This document shows, piece by piece, positions 34,826 through 49,800 of a DNA stretch of 64,000 nt. The DNA is taken from positions 30,400 to 94,399 of the forward strand of contig VTPC01000666.1 of assembly GCA_011009095.1 (NCBI GenBank), given 5' to 3'. This DNA comes from Ignelater luminosus (lineage: Eukaryota; Arthropoda; Insecta; Coleoptera; Elateridae). The translations under genes and the position numbers were made by a program. The stretch's first letter is position 1. Each line of letters starts with the position of its first letter. A model generated the notes under the pieces. That model saw only the letters and a program-made list of their open reading frames with translations, did not search any database and had not been told where the DNA came from.

Positions 34826-37800
34826 ATGGCTGTGAATGGGACAGCTGATAATGTAATCACTGATATCAACATAGCGAAACGAATTTATTCTTGGAGGTAG
34901 GGCTCCCTTTGTGGGGATTTTACATCTGCCAGGATTAACATTTTTTGAGGTTATGTTTTAAGGTCACTCATGCGCAATACATTTTAATACAATTTAAAAA
35001 CTGTCGGGTTATTTCCGGTACAAGGTCGTGTTTCGTAGAAATTCATACAAGTCTGTACGCGTTCGTAGAATATGCGTTTGATGAGCCAACGTGGTTAAGT
35101 ACCCATAGTTGATAGGAAAATCAAGATGTATGGAATTTAATATTTAGTCGAATACGGGCATAATGGTAGCGTACGTTGTTTGGGTACGCCAGTACATAAT
35201 TTAAGTCGAGTAATATAAGTTTATAACGGGTATGTAATACAACTTTATTTAAATCTTTAATTATGATAATTGTAAGTTAAATAAAACGGACTAAAATTTA
35301 CTTTTACAATGTAATTGTAAATTAATAAATTAGTATGTAAACCGCTTTGCTTTGTTTATTAGCTTTATTCAGAATGCTAAAGAACATCTGTCTCTGTGTT
35401 TTATTGCCCTAATTACGTATTGTGTATACACACGCCTTAATTTTTATTATTATATCACACACCTCCCCCTTTTAAAAACCTAACCTATTTAACCTTGAAA
35501 ATGACATAAAAATGTTTATTTATTTGTAAGTATAGATTTAACTTGGAATATTGACTTTATAGGCAGAATAAGAAAAAGAAACATGGATGAATCGCCGTTG
35601 AGGGTAAAGAAACCGCGTTACAGTTGGTATCTTAAATTACAAAGTGAAAGTTCAGAACACTCGGAAGATGATACCGAAAGTGTATATAGTGTACAGGGGC
35701 ATGAGACCGGTAGGATCCGGCCAACATAACCATTTTACGTATCTAATGGATCTTTTTTAGAGGTGATTCAGGATACACCCGATACGGATACCAAATCAGA
35801 AGGTGGCAATTCAAGTGATTCGGAAGTCTTGTTCGACGTTGAATATGAGCTTGCTGATCTCTCGGATGATGAAAACCCTTTTGTGGAGGGTAATTCATCG
35901 AGTGGAACTGATGTATGTTTTTTTTTTAACATTGAGCTTTAATAAGTGCATTCTAACATAAATTTGATAATTCTTATTATGACTGTATTTTATATTGAAG
36001 AAATTAGAATGTTGGTTTTGTGGAGTTATAAATTTTAATACATATTTTACTGGATAAGTATAATTTAATTTTAGCTATCAGAGTGATAGTTGTAGTTCTG
36101 AAGGTTAGTTAGTTTTTTGAGTTTATTTTTACAATAAATAACAGAAGATGCTTTTCATTCAACTTATCAGAGCTGCTCAAGTAACTTCGCTGCATTTCAG
36201 TTAAACAGATTACTATGACCTACTTTATTCTGAGTTTATCTTTCCCTTTTATTTCTTGCTTGGTTTAGTAAATCAGAGTTCAGTTGTAAACTGTACAGGT
36301 AACCTCTTTCATCTACTTCATTTCTGACAAGTACCTCGAACAATATTTTTTTCAATTAAGTATTTTTTCTGTATACCTAGTCAAATTTATGAAAAGAATT
36401 CAATAAAGGCCACCAGTACAAGTAAATTAATATTAATTCCTACTTTTAAATTTTTATATGTATCTGTTGACAATTCTAATCATTTCAAAAAGGTATTCCA
36501 GTCATAAATTACTTCCAAAGTAGTTTGGGACTTATCAATTGAAGATCCAGATCAGTTGAATGGAAAGCTAGTTAAATTGAATCATTTTAATTGTTTTGTG
36601 TTGTTACTCTAGTAATTGTAGACTAATTCTTTATGTTTATTCAGTGTAATGTTCATTATAAAGGGCAATGACTTGACTAGGTGTTTATTGGGAATTCGAT
36701 GTTAATTTTTTACTCATCCTTATATTATCTTCCCAGTTGATTTTACAGCAATTATGTAAATACAAAAAATGTTCACAATTAAAAACTGCACAGGATAGAA
36801 CTAATTTTATATATATGTTATTAATGAATTATGTTTTATCGATTTTTAATAAAATGTAACGTGTTGTAATGTAAATGCCATAATTTGACAGTTTTAACAA
36901 ATAAGGTCTTTGGTTCTGTGAATTGATCACCTGCTTCATAATCGAGGAATCATGCGTTTAAATCTTACTGGATATCTTAAATTTCTTTTTATCTTTTTTC
37001 AAATTTTTATTTTATTGTAGTTAATCATTACAAAAAGAAGAAAATAAAATAAATATTTGAAACAAAAAATAAAAAAAATTAGGTATTTGATAAGATTTGA
37101 ATGCCCAACCTCCTGATTATGAAGCAAACTGTCAATCCACAGGACTAAAAACCTCATTAACATTGAATATCCTATAAACACCTGGACAAAGCACTACCCT
37201 GTATAATTTCCAATAACAAAAAAAAAACTGATTGGTTATAAATCAACTTACAAATTTAAAAATGGTCTTAAAGTTTTTGTTAAAAAAAAGAATTAACCAA
37301 AAACATGTACTATCTGTCTAGTCTCGCAAATTTGCCCATGTTATTGTTATTGAAATATTATTAATCTACAAAAACATAAAAACCAAGAAGATTCATTACT
37401 TTCTATAATTAGGTACTTTCATCTCATTATAATAAGTGAGATTGCAGTGGAAAATTAATCTTGTTTACATACTTATAGAAAGCTTTAAATGCCTACAGTC
37501 CACAATATTGAATTTCTATCACACTTATTTTTGATCTTATTTATTCTTTTAATTAGTGTTTAATTGTTTCAGGATTGTGTAATGGCAGCTGCTAGTGCTG
37601 CAATTGCTGCGGTAATCTGTGATAATTCTCTAGAATGGTTGACAGACGGTGAAGAATCTGACAACAGCTCAGCTTCTGCATTTGATGCAGAACTAAATCA
37701 TACAGGATTTGGTACTTGCATACAATGCAAGTCCAAAAACAACAATCCCATGTTCAGATATTGCCAAAAATGTTTTCAGGTTAGCTTCTGTTATCTTAGG

Positions 37801-40800
37801 CATATTAGATTTGCATTATTTTACTGGCTGTTGTGAAATACTTCAGAGTGACTTGCTTGTAGTACTAATCATCGTTGTTTGTTTAGTATTCATGCTTGTT
37901 CATACTTGTTCTCGCCATGTTATTGTGGTTTGCTCTATTATTCCACTCAAGAATGTGTTTATGTAATTGATATTGAATGAAATGTTTTCAGTATCAGTAT
38001 TGTGATGAACTTTGGATGTTACAAAGATAAAAAAAGAATGTTAATGTCATATGATTGACTTTTATTTTCTGAATTTAAATTTAAAAAAAATGAGGTTGAT
38101 ATTGTTAAGTAAGAACAGCCAGTAAAATCTCGGTATAGAATAAACAAGATTTTCCCTTGAGAGAATTCAGAATAAAGAAATTGGATTTGTAATATGGCCT
38201 GATAAACATCTAAATAACAGGAAGATGATTATAAATCTACCATAATTAATTTCTAGAAAAAGTTCTTATTCAGATTTTAACTTTTGCTATTTGACATTGA
38301 AGTTGCTTAATAAATTCCAGGGAAAAAATTTTGATTTATTCATTAATAAATATTTTACTGAGGAAAATGCAAATCTGTGGCCTTAAATTGGTACTATTAG
38401 ATGTATATATTCCCTTTCCTAGTGCAGTGTTCTGTGTTGGACTTAGTATTTATAGTTGATAGACCTTATATTAATCAGCAAGTGCATTCAATTCGGTTTT
38501 AAGATGGATTGTGTGTAGAATTAAACCAAGGACGTAGGTATTTAAAAAATGTAGGTATTATTAACGGTCTCTGAAGATTGTTAGTAAGTTTTCATCAGTG
38601 AGAGAGGACTTATAAAGAATCTTTTGTATCTTTATCCTGAAGATTGTAAGTTTGTGGTACATAAAGTTAGTAAGGTAATTATTTATAAAGTGACCTGAGC
38701 ACCCGACATAAAGACTTTATCTTCAAGCTCGAGGTTTTGTTTGTGGCCAGGTATTTATGGATATTACTTATTTATTATGTTTATTTATTCTTAAGTTGTA
38801 TCTATTTTTAATCAATACCTACTACATACTGTTATTTTGCAGGCTGCCAATAAGAATTGGTTACAATATTAACTGTTACAAAGTGAGCTTGCAAGATTTG
38901 ATAACTGGAAATTTCAAGTTTTTACACCTTTTTAACAATAACATTATTTATTTATGCTACACTTGCTCCTGAGGCAACAGGTTTTAGATGTTGAGAAATC
39001 AAGGAAAACAGCATCATCAATAGTGTTGTATTTGACAAATGTAATATAAAATTGTTAGATTTTTGAAAAAGTACTCTTCTTTTTCTATTAATTGATCTAT
39101 AACAGAAGATATTGATAACTTATTTTTTTTCTCTAAGTGGCAGTCAGCATAATATATTACAATAATATTGAATTAACAAAAAGGGTAAGCAAATAGGGAA
39201 GCGAGCCTAGTTGTGTGATCGTAATGCAATCCAGGTATTAACCTATATTTTTATTTACACTTCAAGATTTTGTTTTTAACTTTTATAGAATTTCCCCATT
39301 ATCCTTTTCTTTCCTTTATATTTACTTTCCTAGAGTGTTACTAAAAAGATGAGCTTATTTTATAATGTGTTGTATAACTTCAAAACAAATCTATTCACAT
39401 TTATAATTAACATTCTTTAATACTGTTTATTGTGTCATTTAAAGGGGATCACAACACAAAAAACAAGTTGTCTCAAATTGAAGTTTTCAGGTATTTATAT
39501 TCATGTGTAATTTCTCGGAAGTTTATCTGATACAATAAGGAAGTTATGAGCAATAATTGAAATGTTCGTGACATCAAAGCGCAGACCGGCCATGCATTGC
39601 ATTCACATTTGCTGGTGTTTTTACAAGCAGTTTTTAGATTACGTTTTAAACTTAATTTAAAAGTGCTTGCTTGTAGTGTGTACAGTTGTGGAAATAGTTC
39701 AAAGAATAAAAACAATTGAGAAAAGGGAATATCTTTTATAAATTTCCAAACAGGAATCATTTGCCAAAACGATTTGCTATGTGGCTAGAATGCTGCAAAT
39801 GTTCATGAATTTATCATGCAGTGAATTGTTTATATAGATCAGCGTTTCCCAAACTTTGTTTCGTGGCCCAGTTATACTTGTGCTGCTTCTTTGCGGCCCA
39901 CTAAAAACTTATTTGCGTATTTTGGCATATGAGTAAAATAAAACAAGTTTATATGTCTATTATAGTTGGTTTTATAATATTTTAATAAAGAAATATTAAC
40001 TCTTACAAATGTTTAATAAAATCAAATTAAAACCAAATAATTTATTAATGAGAAGTATGCAACTGTTGTCAACTAAAAATTCCAGATTTGGAGGAAAAGA
40101 TATTAACTTTATCCTCAAGTCCGGTTCGACTTCTTATCGCTTCCTATATTTACTTTTTAGGAAAACCAGTATTGAAAACCCCATTTCACACTTATAGGTC
40201 GTAACAGAAGGCATTGAAAACTCTATCGCTTTTTTTTGTTAAATCTGGGTATTCCTGATGACAAGACAGCCAAAAGTCCATCAGTGGCATTTTATCAAAT
40301 ATGTCTTTAAGTTCTGTCTTGAAATCTACGTTCACTGTAAATGGATATGCTTTGTTACTGTGGATGGGGGGTAAACACTCCCTCAGATTCGACTCCAGTC
40401 CTAGCAGATGTTCCTTCATAGCAGCAGAAATCTCACATAGCAATGTACTCATGTTATACTCTTATTGTAGTTCTGTTAGTTTTGTGAAAGCTTTGTAATT
40501 TCCTGCTTCCACACGACGTGACCACAGATTGCGTTTTTTGTTACAGATTCTACCTTCTCTTTCACTTTAAATACAGTTACATTGGTACCTTGCAATGTCA
40601 AATTCAAATTGCTCAAGAAATCAAAAATATCAGAAATACCTTGATTAACCACATGACATCAAGAAAACTGTCTTTGAATTGAAATATTACATCCCTAGAT
40701 GTTGGGGAATGTTCTAAGAACATTAAGATTCTTCCTTCAATTCGATAAGACTTGAAAACGTTTCCACTTGGTAGCCACTGCATTTCACAGTGTAAAAGAA

Positions 40801-43800
40801 GATGTTTATGATCACTTCCCATTTCTTCACACAAAACAGAGAATATTCGAGTTCACTGGACGAAATTTTATAAAGTTTATAAATTTTACACACTGTTGCA
40901 TAGTTTCAGTTAAAAGCAATGGCATTTTTTTACTGCCAATGCCTCTCTATGGATGCTACAATGTACCCATACACAGTCTGGAGCTATGGCTTTAATCCTC
41001 GGAAAAAGTCCACTACGAGAGCCTGCCATTGCGCATGCTCCATCGCTGCTCAGTCCCACACATTTCTTCCATCAGTATCATTACATTGGATGTAATTATC
41101 AATCAAATTAAATATTTTTTCAGCTGCTGTTTTTGCTATCAGAGGTTTACAAAAAAGAAATTCTTTGTTAACTGTATCTTCAAAATCGTATCTTACAAAA
41201 CACATTGGATTGGCATTATCCGATATGTCTGTACTTTCGTCAGTGTGCAAGGAAAAACAATTACACTGTTTTAAGTGATCTACGGCAGTTTTTTCAATAT
41301 TATCTGTCATCTCCACAATCCTACGCTTCACTGTGTTATTTGATAGAGCCAGCGAATTTACTTGGTTTTCCTGTTTTTTATTACATATTTGAGATGCTAC
41401 TATTTTCATTGCTGGAACTGTCAATTTCTCGGCAATCGTGTGGGGATAACCGGTTTCAGCAATTAATTTAGATATTTCATAAGAAGCCATTACAAGATTT
41501 TTAGATTGAGAGCCCAGAGAAAAATTCGAACAGATTGTCTTTTTGGCAGCTATTAATTCTCTCTTTTTATTTATGGAGAAATCTATTAGCTTACCACTGT
41601 ATTCCGAGTGTTTTAATTCTAAATGCCTCTTCAACTTTTAAGGTTTCATGGACTCATTTGAAAGTGCCATATAACAAATAACACATAATGGCTTGTCATC
41701 AGCGCCCTTGATGAAACCGACTTTTAAGTAATCTTCAGCATATTGTCGGCTCCAGGACTCCTCCTTTTTTGTGAAAGTAGTAGATTGTGCATTGATCTGA
41801 CGTTTTTAGGCGTTTTTGGAAATTCTCTTTGAACGATCTGGTGTCAACCCGGTTATAAGTGCACTTTATAGTAATAATACAAAAATACAATAAACAAATT
41901 AAAATTATAAATTGAGGACTCTCCTGGAGAAATCTAGCCGGCAGCTAGCGTTCGTTTATTCGACACGGTTCGCTACCCAGCATTCGTAAAACTACAGAAC
42001 TGTAACCGGGGTGCTTACTGGGTCAGTTTAAAGTAACCTGGTCGGCAAATAGGGTTGAATGGGTTAGTAGTAAATTGTGAGGTTAAAAATTTTGAGATTC
42101 AAAAACACCAAGGAATTTTTGCGCGTAATTGTTTCAGCATGGATTCAAAACAAAACATTGTATTTGTTGCTGCTAGTTTCCTTTTCTCTGGCGACTTTGA
42201 AAATGACGGAGAGAATATTATGGTTGTTGCTCATCAATTTAAAAAATGAGAAAACATAGAAATTGTTCGGAAAATGTGGGTATCACCCAATTAACCCGAC
42301 CAACCTGCTGACGTCTGATGCTTGACCCGGGTATATTACCAGGTTGAATTTCTGAAAACGCCTTTGGAGTACCACTCGTGCCTGGCTCTGGTTGGACATT
42401 ACTTGACTGTCTATTAGTTCCGCTCTCAGAACTTGTACCCAGCTGCAGATTAGTCGAGTCTCTATTTGTGCCACTTTTAGAACTCGTACTTTGCTTTATT
42501 ACCCACTTATCCATTGTCAAATTAAACGTTATTAGTGGGTTTACACTAAGCTCAAACTGACTGAACGAATGGTCAGAGTGGGCGGCTGCGGGAGACATAG
42601 TGGCTAAAACAGAAGTGGTGGCGTGATATCGAAGGCGTGGTCGCGTCTCTCGTTACTCCGCCAGGCGACCCGGCATTTTTTTTTAGTGACCCGGTACCGG
42701 GTTGCGACCCACCATTTGGGAAACGCTGATATAGATACTACATAGCGCTAAGTTTTGTTTAAAACATTTTCTGCAGTTGTCAATTCTTTTTTAAAACGGA
42801 TTTTTGTTTTTAAACCAAGATTATATATCTAGCCTACTGCATAGGTCTTTACTTCCAAGTAAGATTAGTTTTGAAAATTGGGGCTACTTGGTAACAACAA
42901 AAGTCCTCATTTTTAACTTTTACCACTGACTTTTTTTCAATACAGTACATGCTTTCGTCATCAATCAACATCTACAATTCTTGCATTTACATCACTTAAT
43001 CTGTTTTGTTCTTAATGCGGTGTTTAATATTCGTTATTTATTAGAATTACGTATTATCATTTGCTTCTTCAAAATTCTCACAAACAGATTCAAACTGGTA
43101 AGGTTTGAATTCATTTTAAAATAAAACACAAATAAATATTATTCTAAAAATAAACAAATTTTAATTTGGACACAACTTAAATTTATAAAGGTTTATTAGT
43201 TAAACTTGAAGATTTAAAATATGATTATTTCACCCTTAAATATTTACGGTAACCGTCTTAAATGCCTACTGAAAGAATCCACAGAATATGACAGAATTGA
43301 CATGTATTTGTCGTAACGTATAATTTGATCTAAGAGTGCAATAAGTCAGTTCCTGATGCAATGCTGCAGATAGGCACAACTCAAGTCTTTTAACAGCAAT
43401 ATTTACACAACTATTCCGCGTATCGAAATGGAACTTAGATCATTCGAATTATTCCATTTCAATGACCTACAAAAATATGTTAAAAAATAAATTACAATTT
43501 TTGTGTTGTAATCCTCTTTAAGTTGCCACAATTATGGTTAATTATATGCATGTTTTCTAAACCATCAAGAGCAAGAAACATATGTGACCCTGCATAAAGA
43601 AACCCACCTAGTGTGTTAAAACGAGTTTTCAAGAAAATTGCATTCAAAATAAAAAGATGGAACAGCGACAGAAGATGATAATAATTTTTTGGCAGGTGAT
43701 TTTTATTTCTCTTCAGTGTTATCATGAGAATTAGTGTGCACATTTAGAGACTACTTTCAAAAGATGATCAAGATTGAATTATTTTGTCACATAGATGCTC

Positions 43801-46800
43801 ATCGCCAGTATTCGTCGCTTGTGTCACATTACGACACTTAAGTGGAAGACGTATGGTCCTAGAGTTCAGGATGGTAAGCACCATATCGATACAACTTACA
43901 TATTTTGCAGTATTTATATTTACCGTAAAATGTATTTATTCATTCATGATGGCGGAGTCAATTGTTACAAGAATTTTGTCTCACACTTTGAAAAGAATGG
44001 TATACAAAATCGAATTGACGGATTAACTGGGAAGGTGTTAGGTCGATTTTAATTGCAGACTTTGAGGAGATTTGCTGTATGCAAAATGGCGTTTTTGAGA
44101 CATTTAAACATTTCTTAGGACCAGAGACTGCACTGACGTGAAAGTATGGAGTATTCTGTATAAGAAGCTGTAAAAAACGTGAAAACCCGTTTTTTGACAC
44201 ACTAGGGGGGGTTTCTTTATGCAGGGTCACACATTGTGTATGGTATGTGACCAATGTCCACTTAAATTATGAAAATGTTAATAACAAGGAGGAACTTGTT
44301 CATAGCTCATATTCAACAGATATTTAACAATCTGAAAACCTCTCGGGTCGTCCTACAGTCTGCACATCTCACTCACCAATTATAAGAAGTCTAAACTTAT
44401 GTTCATTATGGAAAATCGCTTCTGATCTAAATAGCAAAAATGAAAATATTGAGAAGAGTAACTTAACCTGCCTTTCAGAAAAATGAAAAGATTGAAAGGT
44501 TAAACAAAGTTAAATCTGCAGTTTCTTTTATTATCTACTTGTCTTACCAATATCAAGAAATGTCAAATTCTATCTATTTTGAGAGATCATTACTGGTTGA
44601 AATAAAAAGAATATATAGATATCTAGAAGGCTAACTCGGCTATACTTTTTTCAGCAGATTAAGAAATTAATTGAGACAAACTTTAAACCTGCAGTCCATC
44701 ATACTACCTGCATGTCTCAATTACCAATACCACGAAATGTCAAATTATGTTCCATTTCTGGAATCATTTCTGATCTAAATATCCAAAATATAGATATCAA
44801 GAAGAGTAACTTGTCTACAGCTCTTCCAGAAAATGAAAACATTTACTTAAAAGGGTGAAACAATCTAGAAGCCAGCAGTTCGTTCTACTATCTGTATGTC
44901 TGAATTACAGTGGAACCTCCACAACTCGAAATCCAAGAGACGTGATTATCAGTTTGAGTTATAGAAAATACGAGTTACGGAATATTATGTGCAATTAGTA
45001 CACGAAGTGCAAGGGGACGCAATAAATTTTGAGTTGAAAAGAAATTCGAGTTACGGAAGTTTGACTTATGGGAGTTGCACTGCATCAATATCTAGAAATG
45101 TCAAATACATTTTGGAAGATTATTTCTGATATGAATAGCAAAAATGTAAATATCCAGAAGAGTAACATGTCCACAGCCCTTCCAGAAAATGGGAGAATTT
45201 CCTTAGAATGATGAGACAATCTGAAAATCTGCAATTTATTCTACTCTCTGCATGTCTTAATCATCGATACCAATAAATGTCAAATTTTATCTATTTTGGG
45301 AGATATTTCTAATATGAATAGCAAAAATGTAAATTTTCAGAAGAGCAATATATCTACAGCCCTTCCAGAAAATGGGAGAATTTACTTAGAATGATGAGAC
45401 AATCTGAAAACCTGCAGTTTCTACTTTGTTTACATGATACATAGATAAATCATATTGAATTTTATTTAGAAACTGACATATGCTAAAGTGCTAAATTGGG
45501 TTCCTAATTTTCTATATTCTGTTCATGATGTTTCTGGGTTGTAACAGGCCATGCTCTCATTTTGTTAGGTTGGAAGTGTTGTTTTCTTTTTTTTTTGAAA
45601 ATAGCTTTACCTGTTTCTGTATTTGGCGCTGTTGCACTATAAAGAATTTTGCATAAACGTTTAGTACCGATTAGTTCTGCATTGTTAAAAAAAGATCAAA
45701 TTTTTCTTATATTTTACATCTATTAATGTCATTTAAGAAGAATGCCAAAGACTATAAATAAAAACAAAACTTTAAATTATAAAAACTTTCAAACATTTCA
45801 CAAGAATGAATCTAAATTGAAAGTTAAAAGATATCTATAATTTGCTAGAAGACATTTTTGGGAAAAGTAAATACATTCAACGTCTTGCTTGAATTTACGG
45901 AAACTGATAATATTGTTATGTAGTTTGTGCATTCTAGATTAGAAGTGATTGTGCGACAGTGACTAGACAAGTGGAAATCTTATGTTTCTGGCAAACAAGC
46001 CAAAAATAATTTGTTTTGATATCATTTTTGCAATACAAAGCAAGAAACCTTTAATTCTGACAGTGGAGCGAGGTCCCTGCACTCGAAATTACTCAAAACA
46101 GAATTTCTGACATGTGAAAGTAATTACAATTAGAAGCACCATAGACATAGACGAGAAATGGACAAATATAAAAAGGGCAATATTAAAAGCTGGTAAGGAC
46201 ACCTTACCTCCAGTAAAGATAGTTAAAAAACAAATATGGATGACAAATGTAAGAGTAAGAGTAGAAACAAAAGAAGGTACAAAGAATTAAACTGTAGTAT
46301 TGAAATAAAAATTAAAAAGGCTAGAACAGAGTCAACAGAAAAATTAAAGATATTGAAGAATGTGACAGAAGATATGACAGTTTCAACATGTACAAAAAGA
46401 TTAATGCAAATCAGCACACTAAAAGACTAAGAAAACTGAAGAATCATCAATGTAAAGGACAAACTAAAAAGATGGACTGAATACATAAAAGAATTGTATA
46501 AAGATGAAAGATCAGAATTAATAAAAATAGTGGCAGAAGAAATGAGTCCAGATATTATGAAAAATGAAGTGAAACACGCAATAAAAAGTGCAAAAAAGGG
46601 GAAGGAAAGTTCCAGATCCTGACGAAATCCCAACAGAACGCTTAAAGTTGATAGATAATGACATGAATATTATTGTAGACCTCTTCAACACAATTTATAG
46701 AACAGGTGTAATTCCAAAAAAGTGACTTGAATCAACCTTCATTACAATCCTGAAAAGTAATAAAACTAAGAACTGCTCAGAATATAGAACCATAGCATTA

Positions 46801-49800
46801 ATGAGGCACATCCTGAAAGTACAATAGCTGCTTGATTATATGAACTAATAAAAACAAGGCAAGTTTACAGAATGGGATTGTTCATGTTTTCAAATAAATT
46901 GATTCTGCAACTATATGTAACTATGAATTTCAGCAAAACAAAATAATCCAGAGTAAGTGTTTGCGTCGAGACGGCAATTATATTTTTATGTTCGTATTCA
47001 GTTTCATTCAAGGTAACCACATATTTTTTTAGTTCACTCTATTGAATATGTGTGTTTACTTAATTGGATTATTCATGTTAAAGAATATTCACTTTACCTA
47101 GCGGCTACTGTATTTCTTAAAATTATCTATAAAAGAATATTTAAGAAGCTCAAAGAAGACATAAGTGATACCCAGCTAGGATTTAGGAATGAAAAGGGGG
47201 AATAAGAGAAGCCTTGTATGGTATAAATGTACTCATGCAAAGGTGCTTAGATATAAATCAAGATCTGTACATATGCTTTATTGATTTTGAAAAGGTATTC
47301 AATAAAGTCTGCCATGAAAAGCTATACGAGATTCTCAAACCAAAAAAAAAAAAGATTGTCACAGCCTTAGAATAACATCCAATTTGTACTGGAACCAAAT
47401 AGCAAAAGTAAGGGTAGAGAATGAATTAATGAAAGTAATTGAAATTTGTCAAGGAGTGGATCAGGGTTGTGTTCTCACCCCATTATTATTCAACATATAT
47501 AGTGAAATCATATGTCATGGAGCACTAGAAGACGAGGGTGCAGATATAAATATCAATGGACAAGCAATAAATAATATACATTATACTGATGATACCCTAC
47601 TTCTAGTAGATAATTTACAAGATCTACAGCTATTAGGCAACATAAACACGTGTAATAATAGATACTGATTCAGCTTAAATGTTAAAAAGACCAAGTGGAT
47701 GATGATTACAAAGAAACATGTCACAAACATCAAATTGACAGTATCAAACAAGCAAATTGAAAGGGTAACATTGTATAAATACTTGGAAGCATGGGTCACG
47801 GATACCAGTGACCAAAATAAAGAAATTGAGCAAGAATAGAAATTGCAAAGCAAACATTTGTTAAAATGAAAAAGTTCCTATGGTGTTGAGAAATTAAACT
47901 AGACCTCAGACTAAGAGTGTTACATTGCTACATTTTCTCTACCCTACTGTTGGTTTTGAGGCCTGGGCCTGGAAGCAAAGAAACAAACAATATTGAAGCT
48001 TTTGAAATGTGGTGCTATGGAAAACTCTTGAAAATATGAACAGATAAGGTGAAAAATGAAGAAGTTTTAAGATGCATGGGAAAAGAATGTGAAATAACAG
48101 AATGTCAAAAAGAAGAAGAGTACCTGGGGGACATAATGAGAGGAGAGAAATAGGAAGCGTCCTGGTTGAGCAACTTAAGAGTGGTATGGCTACAGTTCCA
48201 ATGAATTATTTAAAGCTGTCCTCAACAAAGTGTATATAGGCTTGATGATCTCCAATCTCTAATAGGAGAAGGAATCAGAAGAAGAATTTTAAAAATAAAT
48301 AATCTTGCAGTGAATCTTGTAATTAATTTTATCAAAGGTTAGCTGAATTCTCTATAAATATGAAAGAGTAGTAGTCTAAACAAAGAATATTTGTGAAATA
48401 ATTTTTTACAGACTGAAATTTCAATAAATTCATTAGAAAATACCTTAATAAAATGTTTTTTTTTACAGAACAATAAATTTATGTCTATTTGAAGTATTTT
48501 CAGTAAAAATATTTGCTCAATTATGCATAAATGTTTAAAATATTTGCATATAGTCTCCTGAGAGCCATTTTGAGGTTAAATTTCTCAAACTTGTGATTCT
48601 AGAAAAGTGAAAAACTTATGCAAAGTTCATTATGCATTATTTTTAACTTTTCAGCATTTACAACCTTCGTCAGGAAATGAAAAAGGAAACTGAGAATGAA
48701 AAGAGGAAGTACATATGCTTTTGGAACCCTAAAGAGCTTACACTTGTTGAAATTTACACATACTGGGAAAGCATCTATTTACTGTGATTGGATAATTGGA
48801 TTTGTGGGTAAAGGGATTATATAAAACTGAAGAGGATTCTCTTCTGGTACTCAGTTTCAATTTCATATTATATTTTTGATTTTCTGGCAGAGGCTGTAAG
48901 CACTGAAACATTAACCATAAGGCTTATTATAACGAACATTGTACAAGTAACAGATCTAGAAAATATAATGCCAAGTTTGAGAAATTTAACTTAATTCTCA
49001 GTAAAAGACTGTAATGTGCAAATATTTTAGAAATTCATGGATATTCCATAATTCTTTTACTAAAAACACTTCAAATAGACATAAATTTAATATTTCTGTA
49101 AATAGTATTTCATGTACCAAGGGCATTATCGTCTGATAACACTGTGGTGCATGAAATATTTTATTCTCCAGTTACCTATTATTTGTTGTTGCTACTCTTA
49201 TGCATTACTATTATAAATTCTATATATTCTCATGTAAAACAAAAAAAGTTATTACACTAGTGTGTAAAATCAACCAAAACCATATTTGTGATTTTGTAGT
49301 TTACCAGAAAAATGCTTGTCTGATTCTTGATTAACTGTACATTTTTAAATAAATATTTTAATTTAATTATATTCTTCATAAATCATAACTCAACATAAGT
49401 AAATTGTTTCAATTGTTAGTTATGTTAAATGACAATAACCTTATCTAGAAATATTAAAATTGATGTGGTAGCATTATGGCAACATCATATAGTTATGACA
49501 TCATTACGAATGATGTAACTGCCTAGGATCATGGGAAACTGTATAGGCATAAGATTTTTCTTTTTTTTTTTCTTGTTTTTTGGTTTCAATGACAAGTAGA
49601 ACACATTACTTGACAACTGCTTATATTTTAGTAATACCTTATACAATACAGGATGATTTGCTAGTCTCTTTACAAACTTTGGAAACAAAAAGTAAATGTA
49701 ATTTCAAGTAAAAAGTCAGAGAAACAGGTTTGATTTTCATTTGTTCACAAGTTATAGAGATTTTAAAATTTCTAAAGACTGAAAATCTAATTGAAAGTTG

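Noticed and set aside
35583-35709. ATG at 35583 as the sole start of the MDM2-like protein
   Set aside because: Possible, but the upstream exon 34826-34896 joins in phase through a CAG acceptor at 35564-35566 and lies at the promoter, so the longer form was preferred; kept as an alternative.
36075-36103. Micro-exon reading YQSDSCSSE for the MDM2-like gene, flanked by TTTTAG and GTTAGT
   Set aside because: Its 29-nt length breaks the frame: the preceding exon ends in phase 0, which gives a stop within the micro-exon, and the next exon would also shift to a stop.
36905-36985. Functional tRNA-Met gene
   Set aside because: Acceptor and D stems do not pair; only the anticodon and T-arm regions look tRNA-like.
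43795-44052. 85-codon plus-strand open frame
   Set aside because: It lies entirely inside an inverted-repeat element, lacks known motifs, and overlaps another equally long frame.
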